Below are positions 1 to 10,599 of a stretch of 64,000 bases of DNA, in pieces. Position numbers and translations under genes: made by a program. The first letter of the stretch is position 1, and every line of letters begins with the position of its first letter. The stretch covers positions 13,151 through 77,150 of the forward strand of contig NMRB01002469.1 of the NCBI GenBank assembly GCA_002633025.1, read 5' to 3'. The notes below the pieces were generated by a model that was given only the letters and a program-made list of their open reading frames with translations, was not told the origin of the DNA and did no database searches. This stretch comes from Notospermus geniculatus (taxonomy: Eukaryota; Nemertea; Pilidiophora; Heteronemertea; Lineidae).

Positions 1-667
1 TTTTGACTCTCAGGTGCCAAGAAATCGCATTTCAGCATGTCTAGATTCCCCCCCCCCCACTCCGACCGACACTCGTTCAGTCCTCGGCAGAACCCTGGGT
101 TGGTTTTTAAGCCTCTGTTTTGGATTTGTGACCCTCCGCTATAAAACCACTGTAAAGTCGTGCGGAAATGAGTCTAAACGTAATGACATGACACCAGAAG
201 ATGAAGACAGAAAAAAAGAATCACTCAGACTTCACAACAGACACGCAGACAATATTGAATTTGACAATACATTGGTCCGAACTTGCCAACCTCAGAGTGA
301 CTGATGATTGGTTTTGTGGTGGAGGGTTACATTTGTCAATTTCGGTGCTGTCTGTCTATAGAGGTTTCCCACTGATGTCACACGGCCGCCATACTGGCCG
401 TCAAAACCTCTATTGTGAAGTCTGAGTGATCCTGTCTCTATCTTTATCTCCTCGTGTCATACCAGTACGTTTAGGCTCATGTTCCATGCGACTTTACACT
501 GGTTTTGTGGCGGAGGGTCACATTTATCACAAAACGCAGTACACACCACTGGCCAACATTTTGCACAATCCTATGCTGCAAGTTCCCAATCACGAGGAAC
601 CGCAAACTAACGCCTCGACGTGGCGCTGCGAGCAGTATCGGTCACGAACACCTCATCTTCTACAAAC
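1..667. other. Gene-free left edge with repeat fragments
   Basis: No further AAR2 exon is recognisable here, although the gene must continue to the left. The first 45 bases recur in inverted orientation at about 18112-18156, so the window opens inside a dispersed repeat. Bases 356-410 (TATAGAGGTTTCCCACTGA, then CGGCCGCCAT) match the termini of the element at 5825-6195. The short open frames across this stretch show no domain and look like chance. Confidence 0.5.
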
Positions 668-3084
668 CTTTCGCTGCCTTCCGACTTTGTGACGTACTCC
701 GCTCCGACACGAATTCTACAACCGCGAGTATCTTCCCTTCCGGCGGCTCTAATTTTCGAATGATAGCGTCAGTCATGTGATTGGTCAGTGAAACCCATTT
801 CTTGTAACTGGAAAAAAGGACAACGATTACAGTACAGGTCACAATTGACATCCCTATGGCTTCGCGTAAGTTACGAGTAACTTGTGCGTAACTCCAGGCC
901 TTTCCGTTTAAGGGGCGCTAAAATGTGCATGTGCCTCGCAAACAATAGAAAATCTATTGTTTGCGAGGCACATGCACATTTTAGCCCCCGTCAAATGGAA
1001 AGGCCTGAACTCACGGCTTTGGTTTCGCATAACTCACCGCATAACTCCCCTCGTAAACTGTGTAACTCACCGCGTAACTAGCGAAATTCGCATAACTCAC
1101 CTTGTAAGTTACGCGTAACATAGCTCGTGAGTTGTTGCGTAAGTTACGAGTGACTTACATGTAAGCGTAATTTACGCGAATTTAGGAATGTCAATTGTGA
1201 CCTGTACTGCAGGAAACAGAATGCAGCAGTCCTGGTTGATAACAATAATGGGAACCTTCCACACAAAGCACTTTCCACCGAGTCTCAAAGCACTTTTCAC
1301 TGTAATGAGGAACCAGAGGAACTAATCCGTGACGTGGCACTGAAGAACAACTCAGTTAAAACTATTGACGTCGAAAGTCAAGCCTGATTCTACTGCGAGT
1401 GCGAGACTGTATTAGGCCAGCTGCTGCATACCACGATCTATAAATACACACAGCACACCTGTAGGGTCTATATTCACTGTCTGCAGTGAAGTACGTCTGA
1501 CTGCGACAGGACTTTGCAGTAGCTCACACGGAGTGTGTCCCTTATGTTGGCAAATTTCCTATCTCAGAGCTTTGCGTACAAAATCTTGAGAAAATTTACC
1601 TCTCATAAGGGTACGCCCCAAGATAAGGGTCCAGCTCTTTCTTGTAAGTTTCTAAGTCCGCCTCGTTTTCCGTCGGAGTGGGTTCCGCCACGACATCCTC
1701 GACTACTTTATCCCATCGCTTTACGACTACTTCCTTCGCGGAGAAGTTGTGGAAGAAACCAGTTCTCGGTGCCAGCTGGTGGTCAGAATTTGTAGCGCTG
1801 GACGATAGAAATGCAGAATTGATTGATACCATGAACATTACGACAAACCGAAATGAGAAAATTGTTGTGCGGGGCGAGACTTTGCTCTTAAAGGCAGGCC
1901 TTTCCGTTTGACGGGCGCTAAAATGTGCATGCGCCTCGCAAACAATAGAATTTCTATTGTTTGTGAGGCGCATGCACATATTAGCGCCCTCAATGAAATC
2001 GTCAATTTCATTGAGGAAACCTGCCCTTTAAGTGCCAAGTCTCGCGTACAGGGATTCCACCAGGATTGTCAAGGGGGGGGGGGGATTTTCAAAAAAAGAT
2101 TTTTTTTCAAAATTTTGTTTTGTTTGGCCTCCAGAGTCATTTTTTACACTCCGAAATGGAAAATTAGTCTTCCTTCTGCATAAAAATTGCATTTGAAATG
2201 TAAGAAATTAAAGAAAAACACAGTGAGGTGAAAAAAGTGATTTTTGAAAAAGGTTAGTGAGTCTGCAAACTGGAGGGGGGATATTTCCTCCTTGAAATTT
2301 TTGAGGAGGGATCACCCCCTCTCCCCCCTCTGGCGGAAACACTGGGCCATACAACTTACAAGGTGCGTACAGGGGAGGAGGTGGTCTAAAAATTGGCATT
2401 TTAGTGCGTACGTATGTACTTAAAGGTGCTCTAGTTCGAATTTTGTAAACATTACGATTTGTTTATTTACATGGTTGATTATAATAGTTATTTTTCTTCG
2501 GACAGGTGGCAGCACCCTGTATACCAAAAATGTAATGTTATCTAGTTTTATATCCATCTTGATAAATATTCTTGTAACTGAAATATATTCATGATTTTAC
2601 GTTCAAAAACAAACAGAAAGTTAGTGAAAGGCGAGATTTAATTCAATTTTATCTGATTTGTTAGTACCAAAAATTGACAATAGGTGGCACACCGTAATGT
2701 TTACAATTCGAACAAGAGCACCTTTAATGGATGCCAGGCCTTTTCCTGTAAAAAACACAGGGGTGCCAAAAAAGCACCTCTCAACTCTCACTTCTCACGT
2801 TTTTTGGCGCACCTCGATTAGATTTTAGGCGTGTGATGGTGTGCAGGTGCTTTAGCACGCCTTAAACGGAAAGGCCTGGGATGCTCCCTAACTGCCAATC
2901 TTACTTACCTGTAATAGACAAAATGCAAACCTGGTGGTATCATTTTCACTCCCTTAAACTTTGGCCCCACTGTCCACGAGTTCCAATCAATTCCAAACTC
3001 CGTCCCCTGCGGCACGTCTAAGAAAACAAGGGTGGCTCCCTCACGGAACAGGACCTGAGCCTGATCTTGGCTCAAGGACGCCAT
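668..3084 (-). CDS. AAR2: AAR2 splicing factor (U5 snRNP assembly), 5' half
   Basis: AAR2 (yeast Aar2p family) binds Prp8 in the cytoplasm and keeps U5 snRNP precursors from premature Brr2 binding. Three phase-consistent coding exons are seen: 2909-3084 (ATG at 3084-3082), 1600-1797 and 668-807, giving about 171 codons; the human protein has about 384 residues. Recognition rests on family-typical runs: [17 protein letters not shown] and [14 protein letters not shown] in exon 1, PRTGFF and LGAYPYE in exon 2, and [19 protein letters not shown] in exon 3. Splice sites are GT-AG. A noncoding 5' exon is likely, because an acceptor (AG at 3100-3099) lies just upstream of the ATG. The last donor (GTTTGT at 667) is weak and its position is my choice. 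The remaining exons lie outside the window on the left. The introns hold the MITEs listed separately. Confidence 0.9.
829..1210. mobile_element. TIR element in AAR2 intron 2, interrupted by a hairpin element
   Basis: The ends ACAGTACAGGTCACAATTGA (829-848) and the inverted copy at about 1189-1209 define a TIR element of about 380 bp. Its interior is low-complexity DNA built from variants of CGTAACTC/GAGTTACG. A second palindromic element (895-1007) sits inside it. The element lies just upstream of the exon 3 acceptor. No transposase frame is present, so it is non-autonomous. Confidence 0.65.
895..1007. mobile_element. Palindromic hairpin MITE, CAGGCCTTTCCGTTT family, copy 1
   Basis: The two arms, each about 50 bp, are near-perfect inverted complements around a short loop at about 950-955. 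Termini are CAGGCCTTTCCGTTTAAG and its inverse. The outer arm carries the word GCGCTAAAATGTGCATG. Related copies are at 1895-1993 and 2735-2878, with a terminus fragment at 12839-12865. Confidence 0.8.
1895..1993. mobile_element. Palindromic hairpin MITE, CAGGCCTTTCCGTTT family, copy 2
   Basis: Same left terminus and central palindrome as the 895-1007 copy (GGGCGCTAAAATGTGCATG, then AACAATAGAA/TTCTATTGTT). The right terminus is replaced by another small inverted repeat (AATGAAATCGTCAATTTCATT). It lies in AAR2 intron 1. Confidence 0.7.
2070..2350. repeat. Poly-G/T-rich dispersed repeat in AAR2 intron 1
   Basis: A G run, T-rich DNA and segments such as GGAGGGGGGATATTTCCTCC resemble the interiors of the hAT-like elements at 22451 and 26777. 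No clear termini are seen. Confidence 0.3.
2420..2727. mobile_element. MITE with TTAA target-site duplication (piggyBac-type)
   Basis: TTAA at 2420-2423 and 2724-2727 flanks inverted termini of about 33 bp that begin AGGTGCTCTAGTTCGAA on the left and end TTCGAACAAGAGCACCT on the right. There is no coding capacity. TTAA duplication is the signature of piggyBac-superfamily insertion. The element lies in AAR2 intron 1. Confidence 0.75.
2735..2878. mobile_element. CAGGCCTTTCC-family MITE, copy 3
   Basis: Bounded by CAGGCCTTTTCCTGT on the left and AAACGGAAAGGCCTG on the right. The interior carries imperfect inverted GGTGCCAAAAAAGC/TTTTTTGGCGCACC words. It lies about 30 bp from the donor of AAR2 exon 1. 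Confidence 0.6.
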
Positions 3085-3361
3085 CTGTAGTGTCTATTCT
3101 GAAATAGGGTACAGGAAACACGCACAATTATAATACTCTACAATACAGACATGACAGACATGAGATTTGTATTCACTTTTCCATCATTCAGAGCCGAAGC
3201 CATAGCATTATTGGCCCTGGTAAGTACAGAAGAGGCCATCTCAAGCTACTCATGTTCCTCACTTGGATGGGGTCTTTTAGTCCTTGTAAAGACACAAGGT
3301 ACAAGGCACCACGGCTTACTGTCCCATGCGACGGACTGAAGAGCCGGGAATGAAATCCATA

Positions 3362-3440
3362 TGGCCTGGGCTGGATTCGAACCCAGGACCTGCTGCTTGC
3401 TAGGCGGACGTGATAACCACTAGGCTATCACTATCAGGCT
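3362..3440 (-). repeat. tRNA-Val-like SINE head or tRNA pseudogene
   Basis: On the minus strand a tRNA-like unit has an A box (TAGCCTAGTGGTTATCACG), a C-C-GCC anticodon arm and a B box (GGGTTCGAATCC). The D-arm to anticodon-arm run resembles animal tRNA-Val. The acceptor stem does not pair and the anticodon stem is mismatched, so it is unlikely to be a working tRNA. It lies just upstream of AAR2. Confidence 0.6.
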
Positions 3441-4650
3441 CGAATCACGGAGGGCCTAAACGTGAGAAAACTTTGTCATTTGGGAACGCCAGAGAGGCTA
3501 TTTCCAGGCATTTCAGGCGTCAACATTGAATGCTCCGACATGGCCATTGTGGTTCCTGAAGCCGCAGCTTGCTTCGGCCAGCAATCGGATTTATGCATTC
3601 TCGCTCCGTCATGCCTGTTCTAGATTGATCTTTGGCATCACTACCGGTACCGGTACACCAAACTTGATACCGGTATCATGTACGGTCGTGTAGGCCTACC
3701 CAGTAGACCTAGTACTAACTAGGCCTATCGTGACTATGTTTTCTCACTGCGCACACGACCGGCGGAGGGTACATGTACGCTCACTGTAGGTTACACGTTG
3801 GCATATATTTCTGCATTATCCCCACCACCCTAACACTGTCAGACACTGTTCCTAACCCTAAAATAGCCCTAGGCCTAGCCTAGCCTAGCCTATAGGGGAG
3901 ACCGGGGCTAGTTCGCCCCCTTTTTAAATAAATGCTCATATTTCTTCCAACATTGCAACAAATTGATTCCAATTGAGTCTATGTGATAGCTGTAGTTATG
4001 GTCGCATGTCACAAACTGGGGTAAATTTGTGTTACAGGGCAAAAATGACCAATTTTTCAATATTTCTTCCAAGCAATCAGATATAACACCTCTTTCAGGA
4101 AATACAACCCAAATTTATTAATTGCAAGTTTTTATTGAATATTTAACGATCAATCGTTTAACTTTAATTGGTTAATGCATTGCGAAGCACGAACAAAATG
4201 GCCGATTTCTCTGTTTCAACAAATTAATTTGAAATGAACATATTTTCGTTATTTCCCAACCGATTTACATTTGGTTTGTGGCAAAATGCTCAGGAGACTT
4301 AGTTCTTCCAAATAAGACCTTTGAAAAAATTCCTAATCCCATATCTGTGTTTTTAAGTAGAAGCAAATATCATCCGGAAAATTTCAGGTCACCAGCGGCA
4401 AAACAAATTCCACAGATATTCATGGCTGGAGGGTGTGTGTTCCCCTACCATGTTATGAAAGCAGGACAATTACCATAAAACCAAGTACCATCACAGTGAT
4501 TTTACCTGAAAAAAACTTCAAATTTAAGCTATGGTACACAATGTCTTCGTGATCTGTGTGCCGGAAACAGTGACGTCAAAGGTTTAAGGTCCAATTTGCA
4601 AAGTTCTGGATGATCCAATGCAGCATGCTTGCAAATTCAATACAAAATTT
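3441..4650. other. Intergenic DNA, no gene recognised
   Basis: Contains ACCGGTACCGGTAC and TAGGCCTA palindromic words (3640-3730, 3860-3890) and AT-rich sequence with GGGGCTAGTTCGCCCCC at 3904-3920, which looks like the end of a DNA transposon. I found no exon with coding features on either strand. Confidence 0.45.
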
Positions 4651-4659
4651 AACCTTGTG

Positions 4660-4862
4660 CCTTTTTTACCTAGTATCCTTTTTACCTGTACCTTTTTTAC
4701 CTAGTACCTTTATTACCTATTACCTTTTTTACCTAGTACCTTTTTTACCTGTACCTTTTTTACCTAATACCTTTATTACCTAGTACCTTTTTTACCAGTA
4801 CCTTTTTTACCGTACCTTTTTTACCTATACCTTTTTTACCTGTACCTTTTTTACCGTATACC
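4660..4862. repeat. TACCTTTTTTACC minisatellite
   Basis: About 14 degenerate tandem copies of a 12-17 bp unit, TACCTTTTTTACCTAG and variants with TTTATTACC. This is simple tandem DNA with no coding sense. Confidence 0.85.
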
Positions 4863-5024
4863 ATTGTTTATATATACAACCCATTCTGTAAGATTTCTTA
4901 GTAAAATTTACAGTAGAATCCATGCATGAAGAGTGTATGTCACCGTCAGAAATATGAAAAAGAAAGTAATCCTGAGGGACTCTGCATTTATGGCACTGGG
5001 CATAGCCACACACAATATTGTTAG

Positions 5025-5375
5025 ATATCATCTTGTATCACATTACAGTCCAAAGGAGCAGGATGTTTCACCTCTAATGCTCCCACAGTCATGACTGTGA
5101 CATCAGGAACTTTCACCTGTCTGTCACTAGTGTCGGTGTCATTCACGACATTCAAGAAGTGAACCAGCTGAAATTTTTCTACAAACAGGTCTTCTCACAC
5201 ATTTCATAATCCTCATTGATGAGGTTTGATAAGACAAGAGCCTGGTATTCAATTGTCCCTCCATGATCAGTAACCACAGAGGCAAAATAACAGAGCTTTT
5301 GTGCTCCTTTTACCACTGGCACAGCCGCCACCGGCACAGCCGCCACCGGCTCCACCACGGACTCTTTTTACTAAA
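5025..5375 (-). pseudogene. Frameshifted coding relic, unidentified
   Basis: On the minus strand two long open segments in different frames abut near 5185 and read like real protein: first a stretch with VVKGAQKLCYFASVVTDHGG and NLINEDYEMCEKTC, then, after a one-base shift, FQLVHFLNVVNDTDTSDRQV, and a stop near 5027. A single indel would join them. I do not recognise the family. Transposon-derived sequence is the likeliest source, because a TIR-like motif (GGGGCTAGTTCGCCCCC) lies at 3904. It could be chance. Confidence 0.3.
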
Positions 5376-5824
5376 ACTGAGTTGGACTGCATGTTTTTCA
5401 TGGAAATAAAAGGGGGTTATATCAATAGAAAGTAGACACTCCAAGGAACATTTTGGTGCCTAAGTTGTCATTCTAACCCTGCTAGTTCATGAGTAATTGG
5501 AATAATTTGAAAGTCGAAAAATGACATTGCGTGTAACGGCTCCACCAAATTCATACCCCCAGTTCATGACATGCGACCATATGATTTAAACGTAATATAG
5601 GCCCAGGGTGAGGGATCCTACAACAGTAGGCCTATGTTGGTCTAATGTCCCCATCGTGGTCCCCCACCATCGACATGTGCATGACAAATGTAAGGATGGT
5701 GGTAAAAGATCTATTTAATTTGTACGAGAGTAGAATCTGTGATCTACGATGACGCCACGCCTACGTTCCTGAAAGTAAATGAAAGGGGCTGGAAACACGG
5801 GATAAACTAGCACAGAGTGATCTT

Positions 5825-6195
5825 TAGAGGAATCCCACTGACGTCACATGGCCGCCATATTGGCCATCAAAATGAAGCCATGACGGCTGCCATCTTGTTC
5901 TCAGTTCAAAATTTTAGCGGCCCGTACAGACCACTGGGAGCATACAACTCAACAAATCACTGTACCTCCCACAGTTTCTGAACATAAGTAGTTGGTCTGG
6001 TGTGAAAAACGTGTTGAAAAGAAAGCGAATCGTCCATACAGCTTGCTGTAGACAGCGGTGGAAAAGGTCCGGTCCGATGACTGTCGACAACGTCCAAACT
6101 GCGTCAAAAACGCTGTGTTGATGCTGTGACGTTGCGTCATTTGACGGCCAAATAGCGGACATTTTGAGCTGTGACGTCACGTGGGAAACCTCTAT
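5825..6195. mobile_element. TIR element with TAGAGG...CCTCTA ends
   Basis: Ends TAGAGGAATCCCACTGACGTC (about 5825) and the inverse of TATAGAGGTTTCCCACGTGA at 6196 flank about 370 bp that holds GGCCGCCATATTGG near the left end and an inverted relative near the right. A terminus fragment of the same family is at 356-410. Confidence 0.6.
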
Positions 6196-6833
6196 AGGTT
6201 AGCTGTCAGAATAGCTGTCTTCTGCATGTATTGTTGGGCCAAATGTGCCTAAAATGACTGACTGTGAAAGCCCTGTTGTAAATGTAAAGCCAAGCCAGTG
6301 AACGATAATAAAAGAGCACTTGGACTGTTCTATTCATTGTGGGATCACTCTGGCCTGGTTTGTAGGCCTACCTTCAGTTTCCAGCCGAGCCCCTTTTATG
6401 CACCATCTGACATGCACTGTAACATTTGATTATATCTTCTCACTCAAGCATGTCATGTTTGATGTGATGGGGCCTATTTGATTATACATGTCTTCTCCAG
6501 TTTGATGTTATCTGGGCCTATTCATTTTTCAGGCTGACAAGTCATTGGTTGGGCTACCTGAATTCACCTGGATGATGGCTGTGCACTTATGATGTCACGG
6601 TGAAACTTCAACAATGAATGTTTTGAAGATGGACATATTAAACATCAGGACTTACATATATGAAAGGGTCAATGGGGAACCAGCGTGCCCGAAGGAGGTG
6701 CTGGAGAACAACTCAGTTTTAACACAAAAGCGCATGTGCTGCGACATTGAAAACGTCATTGACGTCGTGCATCGTTCGTGATGTTATGTGCGATGCGTCA
6801 TTCAGAATCAATGACGTTGCTCTTCGGTCTGTT

Positions 6834-8013
6834 TTTAGCTCACCTGGGGTGAGCTCTTGTCATGGGTCTGCGTCCGTCGTCCGTTAGCAGGGCACGTTTT
6901 GTAACCACTGGAGCTATTGATCTGAAATTTGGTACATGTATACCCCTAGGTCATATGACCTATGACACCAAGTTTCAGTCCGATTTAGATTCGACTCTTA
7001 GCTTGGCCACCAGGTGGCGGAAACTAAAAACACAAAAGTGCAATAACTCCTGAACTAATGACTGGATCACCTCCAAATTTTTATCATAGGTGTATCTAAT
7101 GAGGGTACATTACATATATACCGGGTTTTTGATTTGACGTACTTTTCAAGGTCACAGAGGTCAAAGTTCAAAATTTTGCTTTTTTAAGTGGCACATTTCC
7201 TAACCACAGGTGCTATTGGCCTGAAATTTGGTACATATATACCCCTAGGCCATATGACCTATGACCCCAAGTTTCGGTCCGATTTGACTCTTAGCTTGGC
7301 CACCAGGTGGCTGAAACCAAGAACACAAAAAGTGCAATAACTCATGAACTAATGACTGGATCCTCTCCAAATTTTTATCATTTGGTGCTTCTAATGAGGA
7401 AAAATGACATTTAAGTAAGGGGTTTTTGAATAGACTCTATCACTCCAATAGAGCGCAGCACCTGACGGGTCGCTAGCTAGGCCTACAGCGTCACGACGTC
7501 CCGTCCCCCATTCTGAACGCGGTGACGTCACTCGAAAAACCTCCACTTGTTTCAGCGATCATGACGTCGTCTCACGTCAAGATGTCATGGAATGAGTACG
7601 GGACGTCGTGACGCTGTAGTACCCGTCAGGTGCTGCGCTCTTTTGGAGTGATATAGTCTATTGACCGACTTTTGAAGGTCACAGAGGTCAAAGTTCAAAA
7701 TTTAGTCATTTGGTGGCGTGTTTCATAACTGCTTGGGCTGTTGACTTGAAACTTGGTACATACACACCACTATGTCAGGTGACCTATGACACCACTTTTT
7801 GGTCCGATTCGATTCTCCGCTTGGCCACCAGGTGGCCAAAACCAAAGCTTAAAGTCCAGTAACTCCTGAACTATAACTGGGTTGTCTCCAAATTTGTATC
7901 AGGTGCATCTAATGAGGATGACATGACCCTGGAACATTTCAATTTAACATTTGTAATTTGTTTTTCTGGTACGTTCACCCAGGTGAGCACATGGTCCATG
8001 GACCATTTCATTT
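6834..8013 (+). mobile_element. TTTAGCTCACC...GGTGAGC dispersed element, full copy
   Basis: Starts TTTAGCTCACCTGGGGTGAG with GTCCGTCGTCCGT words and ends with GGTGAGCACATGGTCCATGG at 7983-8002. The body has about three diverged internal units of roughly 280-400 bp, each with TGAAATTTGGTACATxTAT, GGCCACCAGGTGGC and GTCACAGAGGTCAAAGTTC. Partial or inverted copies are at 12880-13373, 19889-20815 and 36898-37075. It has no coding capacity. A separate MITE is nested at 7431-7660. Confidence 0.75.
7431..7660. mobile_element. MITE with 40-bp TIRs nested in the TAGCTCACC element
   Basis: Inverted termini of about 40 bp run from TAGACTCTATCACTCCAATA on the left to TTGGAGTGATATAGTCTA on the right, each continuing into AGCGCAGCACCTGACGGGT. 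A second inverted pair inside is CAGCGTCACGACGTCCCGT and its complement. It interrupts the repeat body between two of its internal units, so it inserted later. Confidence 0.8.
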
Positions 8014-8131
8014 ATGCTAAAATAGTCAATTTTATCGATGAAATTCAACATGATCCTGCTTGAATTTTCGTTTGAAAACATTCAGATACATAGAGTCAGG
8101 CCTCTACTTGATGATGAACCTGTAAAATTCG

Positions 8132-8335
8132 AAAGGGCTGTTCACTTAAGGCTCAATTGTACAATATACATCTAAGAATTACATTGCCCTGGCCTCTTTC
8201 TTTCTTACATGTATGTCATACTCCCCTCACGCCTGACTGCACAAGCCTCTACTGGAGTCTCTGCTCAGGCCAATAGGCCAAAAATGTGGTTCTTGGGATT
8301 TTGTAAAATTGACCCTTAAGTGAACAGCCCCTTTA
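8132..8335. mobile_element. Short TIR MITE (GGGCTGTTCACTTAAG)
   Basis: Inverted termini are AAAGGGCTGTTCACTTAAGG at about 8132 and CCTTAAGTGAACAGCCCCTTT at about 8315-8333. The interior is AT-rich with no open frame. Confidence 0.7.
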
Positions 8336-8399
8336 ATGGATTTCAGGTATATTAGGGCCAGAAGTAGGGTGTAGTTTCAGAATTAAATGGCAAATAACG

Positions 8400-8490
8400 T
8401 TCGCTTGACTTTCGATGTCATAGTTTTAACTGAGTTGTTCGTCAGCGCCACGTCACGGATTAGTTCCGCAAGTTCCTCACTGGATCACTT
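8400..8490. repeat. Dispersed repeat, inverted relative of 1290-1385
   Basis: GCTTGACTTTCGATGTCATAG, GAGTTGTTCGTCAGCGCC and ACGTCACGGATTAGTTCC match the reverse complement of 1290-1385. Related words also occur at 6672-6760. Confidence 0.55.
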
Positions 8491-8743
8491 GCGATATCGC
8501 CTGGTGTGTTGCGGGCTTAACTATGTACGGTAGTTCCCCTGTCTTCAAAGTGAAGATGTCTTAGTATGCTTTCTAGTTCTCTCGTCATCTCAATACATTA
8601 CAAGTGAAAATGTCTTGGTAGAATAGAATATCTAACTCCCTCTAAGTGTGGCTATCCTTGCTAGGTTCTCTCTCAGTTTGATGCAAGCGTAATTCTTAGG
8701 TTTACATCCTCTTTCAACTTGATGGAAGTTACACTCAATAATT

Positions 8744-9276
8744 CAGTGGTATCGGCCTCCGCTCGAAGCTGTCACCCTCAACCACTGAAACACTTGGTGC
8801 CAAAGTCCGTTTCTAACACTAGATGTCACTACCAGTTGTTCGTGAACGTGCTCGATCAACCAGCCAATGACAGATCAGCTTTCAAACAAGCTTAGGCCGT
8901 GTTGTTTCTATGGAGGACGCAATCACGGCAATCCATGCTGAAGGCGAAGTACGTGCACAACTTACACCGCTGTATTGTCCCGCATCAGGTCATAAAAATG
9001 ACGCTCAGTATGTTAACTTTTCATTTCGCAGTGAATGTTTTCCAAAAAGTGGTGCAAAATAACACAAAAAGTCCAGAATATACATCTATGCCATGATACT
9101 TGTCACGTGACCAAAGCAGCCAATAAGAAAATGTTTCATGTTTTCCCCTAGTTGCGTGAAATACTGGTCGCTGATTAGCTGATGACATTTTGTGCCATCT
9201 AGTGTTCAGAAACATGATTAGGCCCCATCTATGCCAGTGGTTGAGAGCGTATTTAGTATTAAGCTCGAGGCCACTG
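8744..9276. mobile_element. CAGTGG-ended TIR element, about 530 bp
   Basis: Left end CAGTGGTATCGGCCTCCGCT with CTCAACCACTG, and right end CAGTGGTTGAGAGCG with CTCGAGGCCACTG, are inverted relatives. The short frames in both orientations in the middle have no domain. It is embedded in the minisatellite that resumes at 9290. Confidence 0.5.
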
Positions 9277-9289
9277 GGGACGAGTGTAG

Positions 9290-9845
9290 ATGGAAGTGTA
9301 ATGTCTCAGGTTTGAGAGCTCTCGTTCAACTTGATGCAAGTGTAATGTCTAAGGTTTGAGAACTCGCTTTCAACTTAATGCAGGTGTAATGTCTTAGGTT
9401 TGAGAGTTCTCATTCAACTTGATGCAAGTGTAATGTCTTAGGTTTGAGAGCTCTCGTTCAACTTGATGCAAGTGTTAATGTCTTTAGTTTGAGAACTCTC
9501 TTTCAACTTGATGCAAGTGTAATGTCTTAGGTTTGAGAGCTCTCGTTCAACTTGATGCAAGTGTAATGTCTTAGGTTTGAGAGCTCTCGTTCAACTTGAT
9601 GCAAGTGTTAATGTCTTAGGTTTGAGAACTTCAACTTGATGCAAGTGTAATGCCTTGGGTTTTATAGGCCTCGTTCTCCGGTTTTATACTTTTCTTTTAA
9701 CTTGATGCAAGTATAATGTCTTAGGTTTGACTAGAGTTCTCTTTCCGTTTGACTAGAGTTCTCTTTCCACTTGATAAGTGTAATGTCTTAGGTATTATAC
9801 TTTTCTTTCAACTTGACGCAAGTATAAATGTATTGGTAGGATTTA
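9290..9845. repeat. 44-bp minisatellite
   Basis: About ten tandem copies of a 44-bp unit with the words GTAATGTCTTAGGTTTGAG, AGCTCTCGTTCAACTTG and ATGCAAGT. Copies decay toward 9700-9845. Diverged units also precede the inserted element, around 8560-8740. No coding sense. Confidence 0.9.
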
Positions 9846-10059
9846 TAGTGTCCTCCACTTGCTACAGCTGTTAATACATGTAGATGTCCTTCTTTCAGTG
9901 GTTTGTGATGGAGTTATCGACTTCTCCATAATTGGTTAAGTTCTGATATATTGTAAAAGAGAAAAACATAAAAACTTATATATCTTTATCATTTATTAGA
10001 AATAAACAATAAATATAACCCTTGACCTCAATGTGTTTAATCTTTTGTGTTAGCAGACA

Positions 10060-10590
10060 AGGGTTATTCGCGTGCGCTCAAGCGGAACCGTAATAACACC
10101 TGTTTGCAAAAAAAATCACATTTTTAAGGTGTTATTCGCGTGCGCTCAAGCGGAACTGTAATTACCCTCTGGTTCACTAAAATATTCATTTTGTGTTAGC
10201 AGACAAGGGTTATTCGCGTGCGCTCAAGCGGAACCGTAATAACCCTGGTTCACTAAAATATTGCATTTTGTGTCAGCAGACAAGGGTTATTCGCGTGCGC
10301 TCAAGCGGAACCGTAATAACTCCTGTTTGCAAAAAATTACATTTTTAAGGTGTTATTCGCGTGCGCTCAAGCGGAACCGTAATAACCTGTTTGCAAAAAA
10401 AATCACATTTTTAAGGTGTTATTCGCGTGCGCTCAAGCGGAACTGTAATAACCCTAGTTCACTAAAATATTGCATTTTTTAACCGTTCCGCTTGAGCGCA
10501 CGCGAATAGCCCTATTCGAAAAAATTATTTTGTAAGGTGTTATTTGTGTGCGCTCAAGCGGAACTGTAATAACCCTTGTCCACTAAAAAC
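10060..10590. repeat. Compound array of a 33-bp core with alternating spacers
   Basis: Eight copies of a highly conserved core with the words TTATTCGCGTGCGCTCAAG and CGGAACCGTAATAA, starting near 10065, 10133, 10209, 10287, 10353, 10419, 10483 (inverted) and 10540. The cores are separated by only two spacer types: one with CTGTTTGCAAAAAA, the other with GGTTCACTAAAATATTGCAT. The core stays almost identical while spacers vary in length. Confidence 0.9.
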
Positions 10591-10599
10591 ACAAGATAA

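Noticed and set aside
3362-3440. Functional tRNA-Val gene on the minus strand
   Set aside because: A and B boxes are present but the acceptor and anticodon stems do not pair properly; a SINE head or pseudogene is more likely.
10060-10590. CRISPR-like array of 33-bp repeats with spacers
   Set aside because: The genome is clearly eukaryotic, spacers are of only two recurring types rather than unique, one repeat is inverted, and no cas genes exist.
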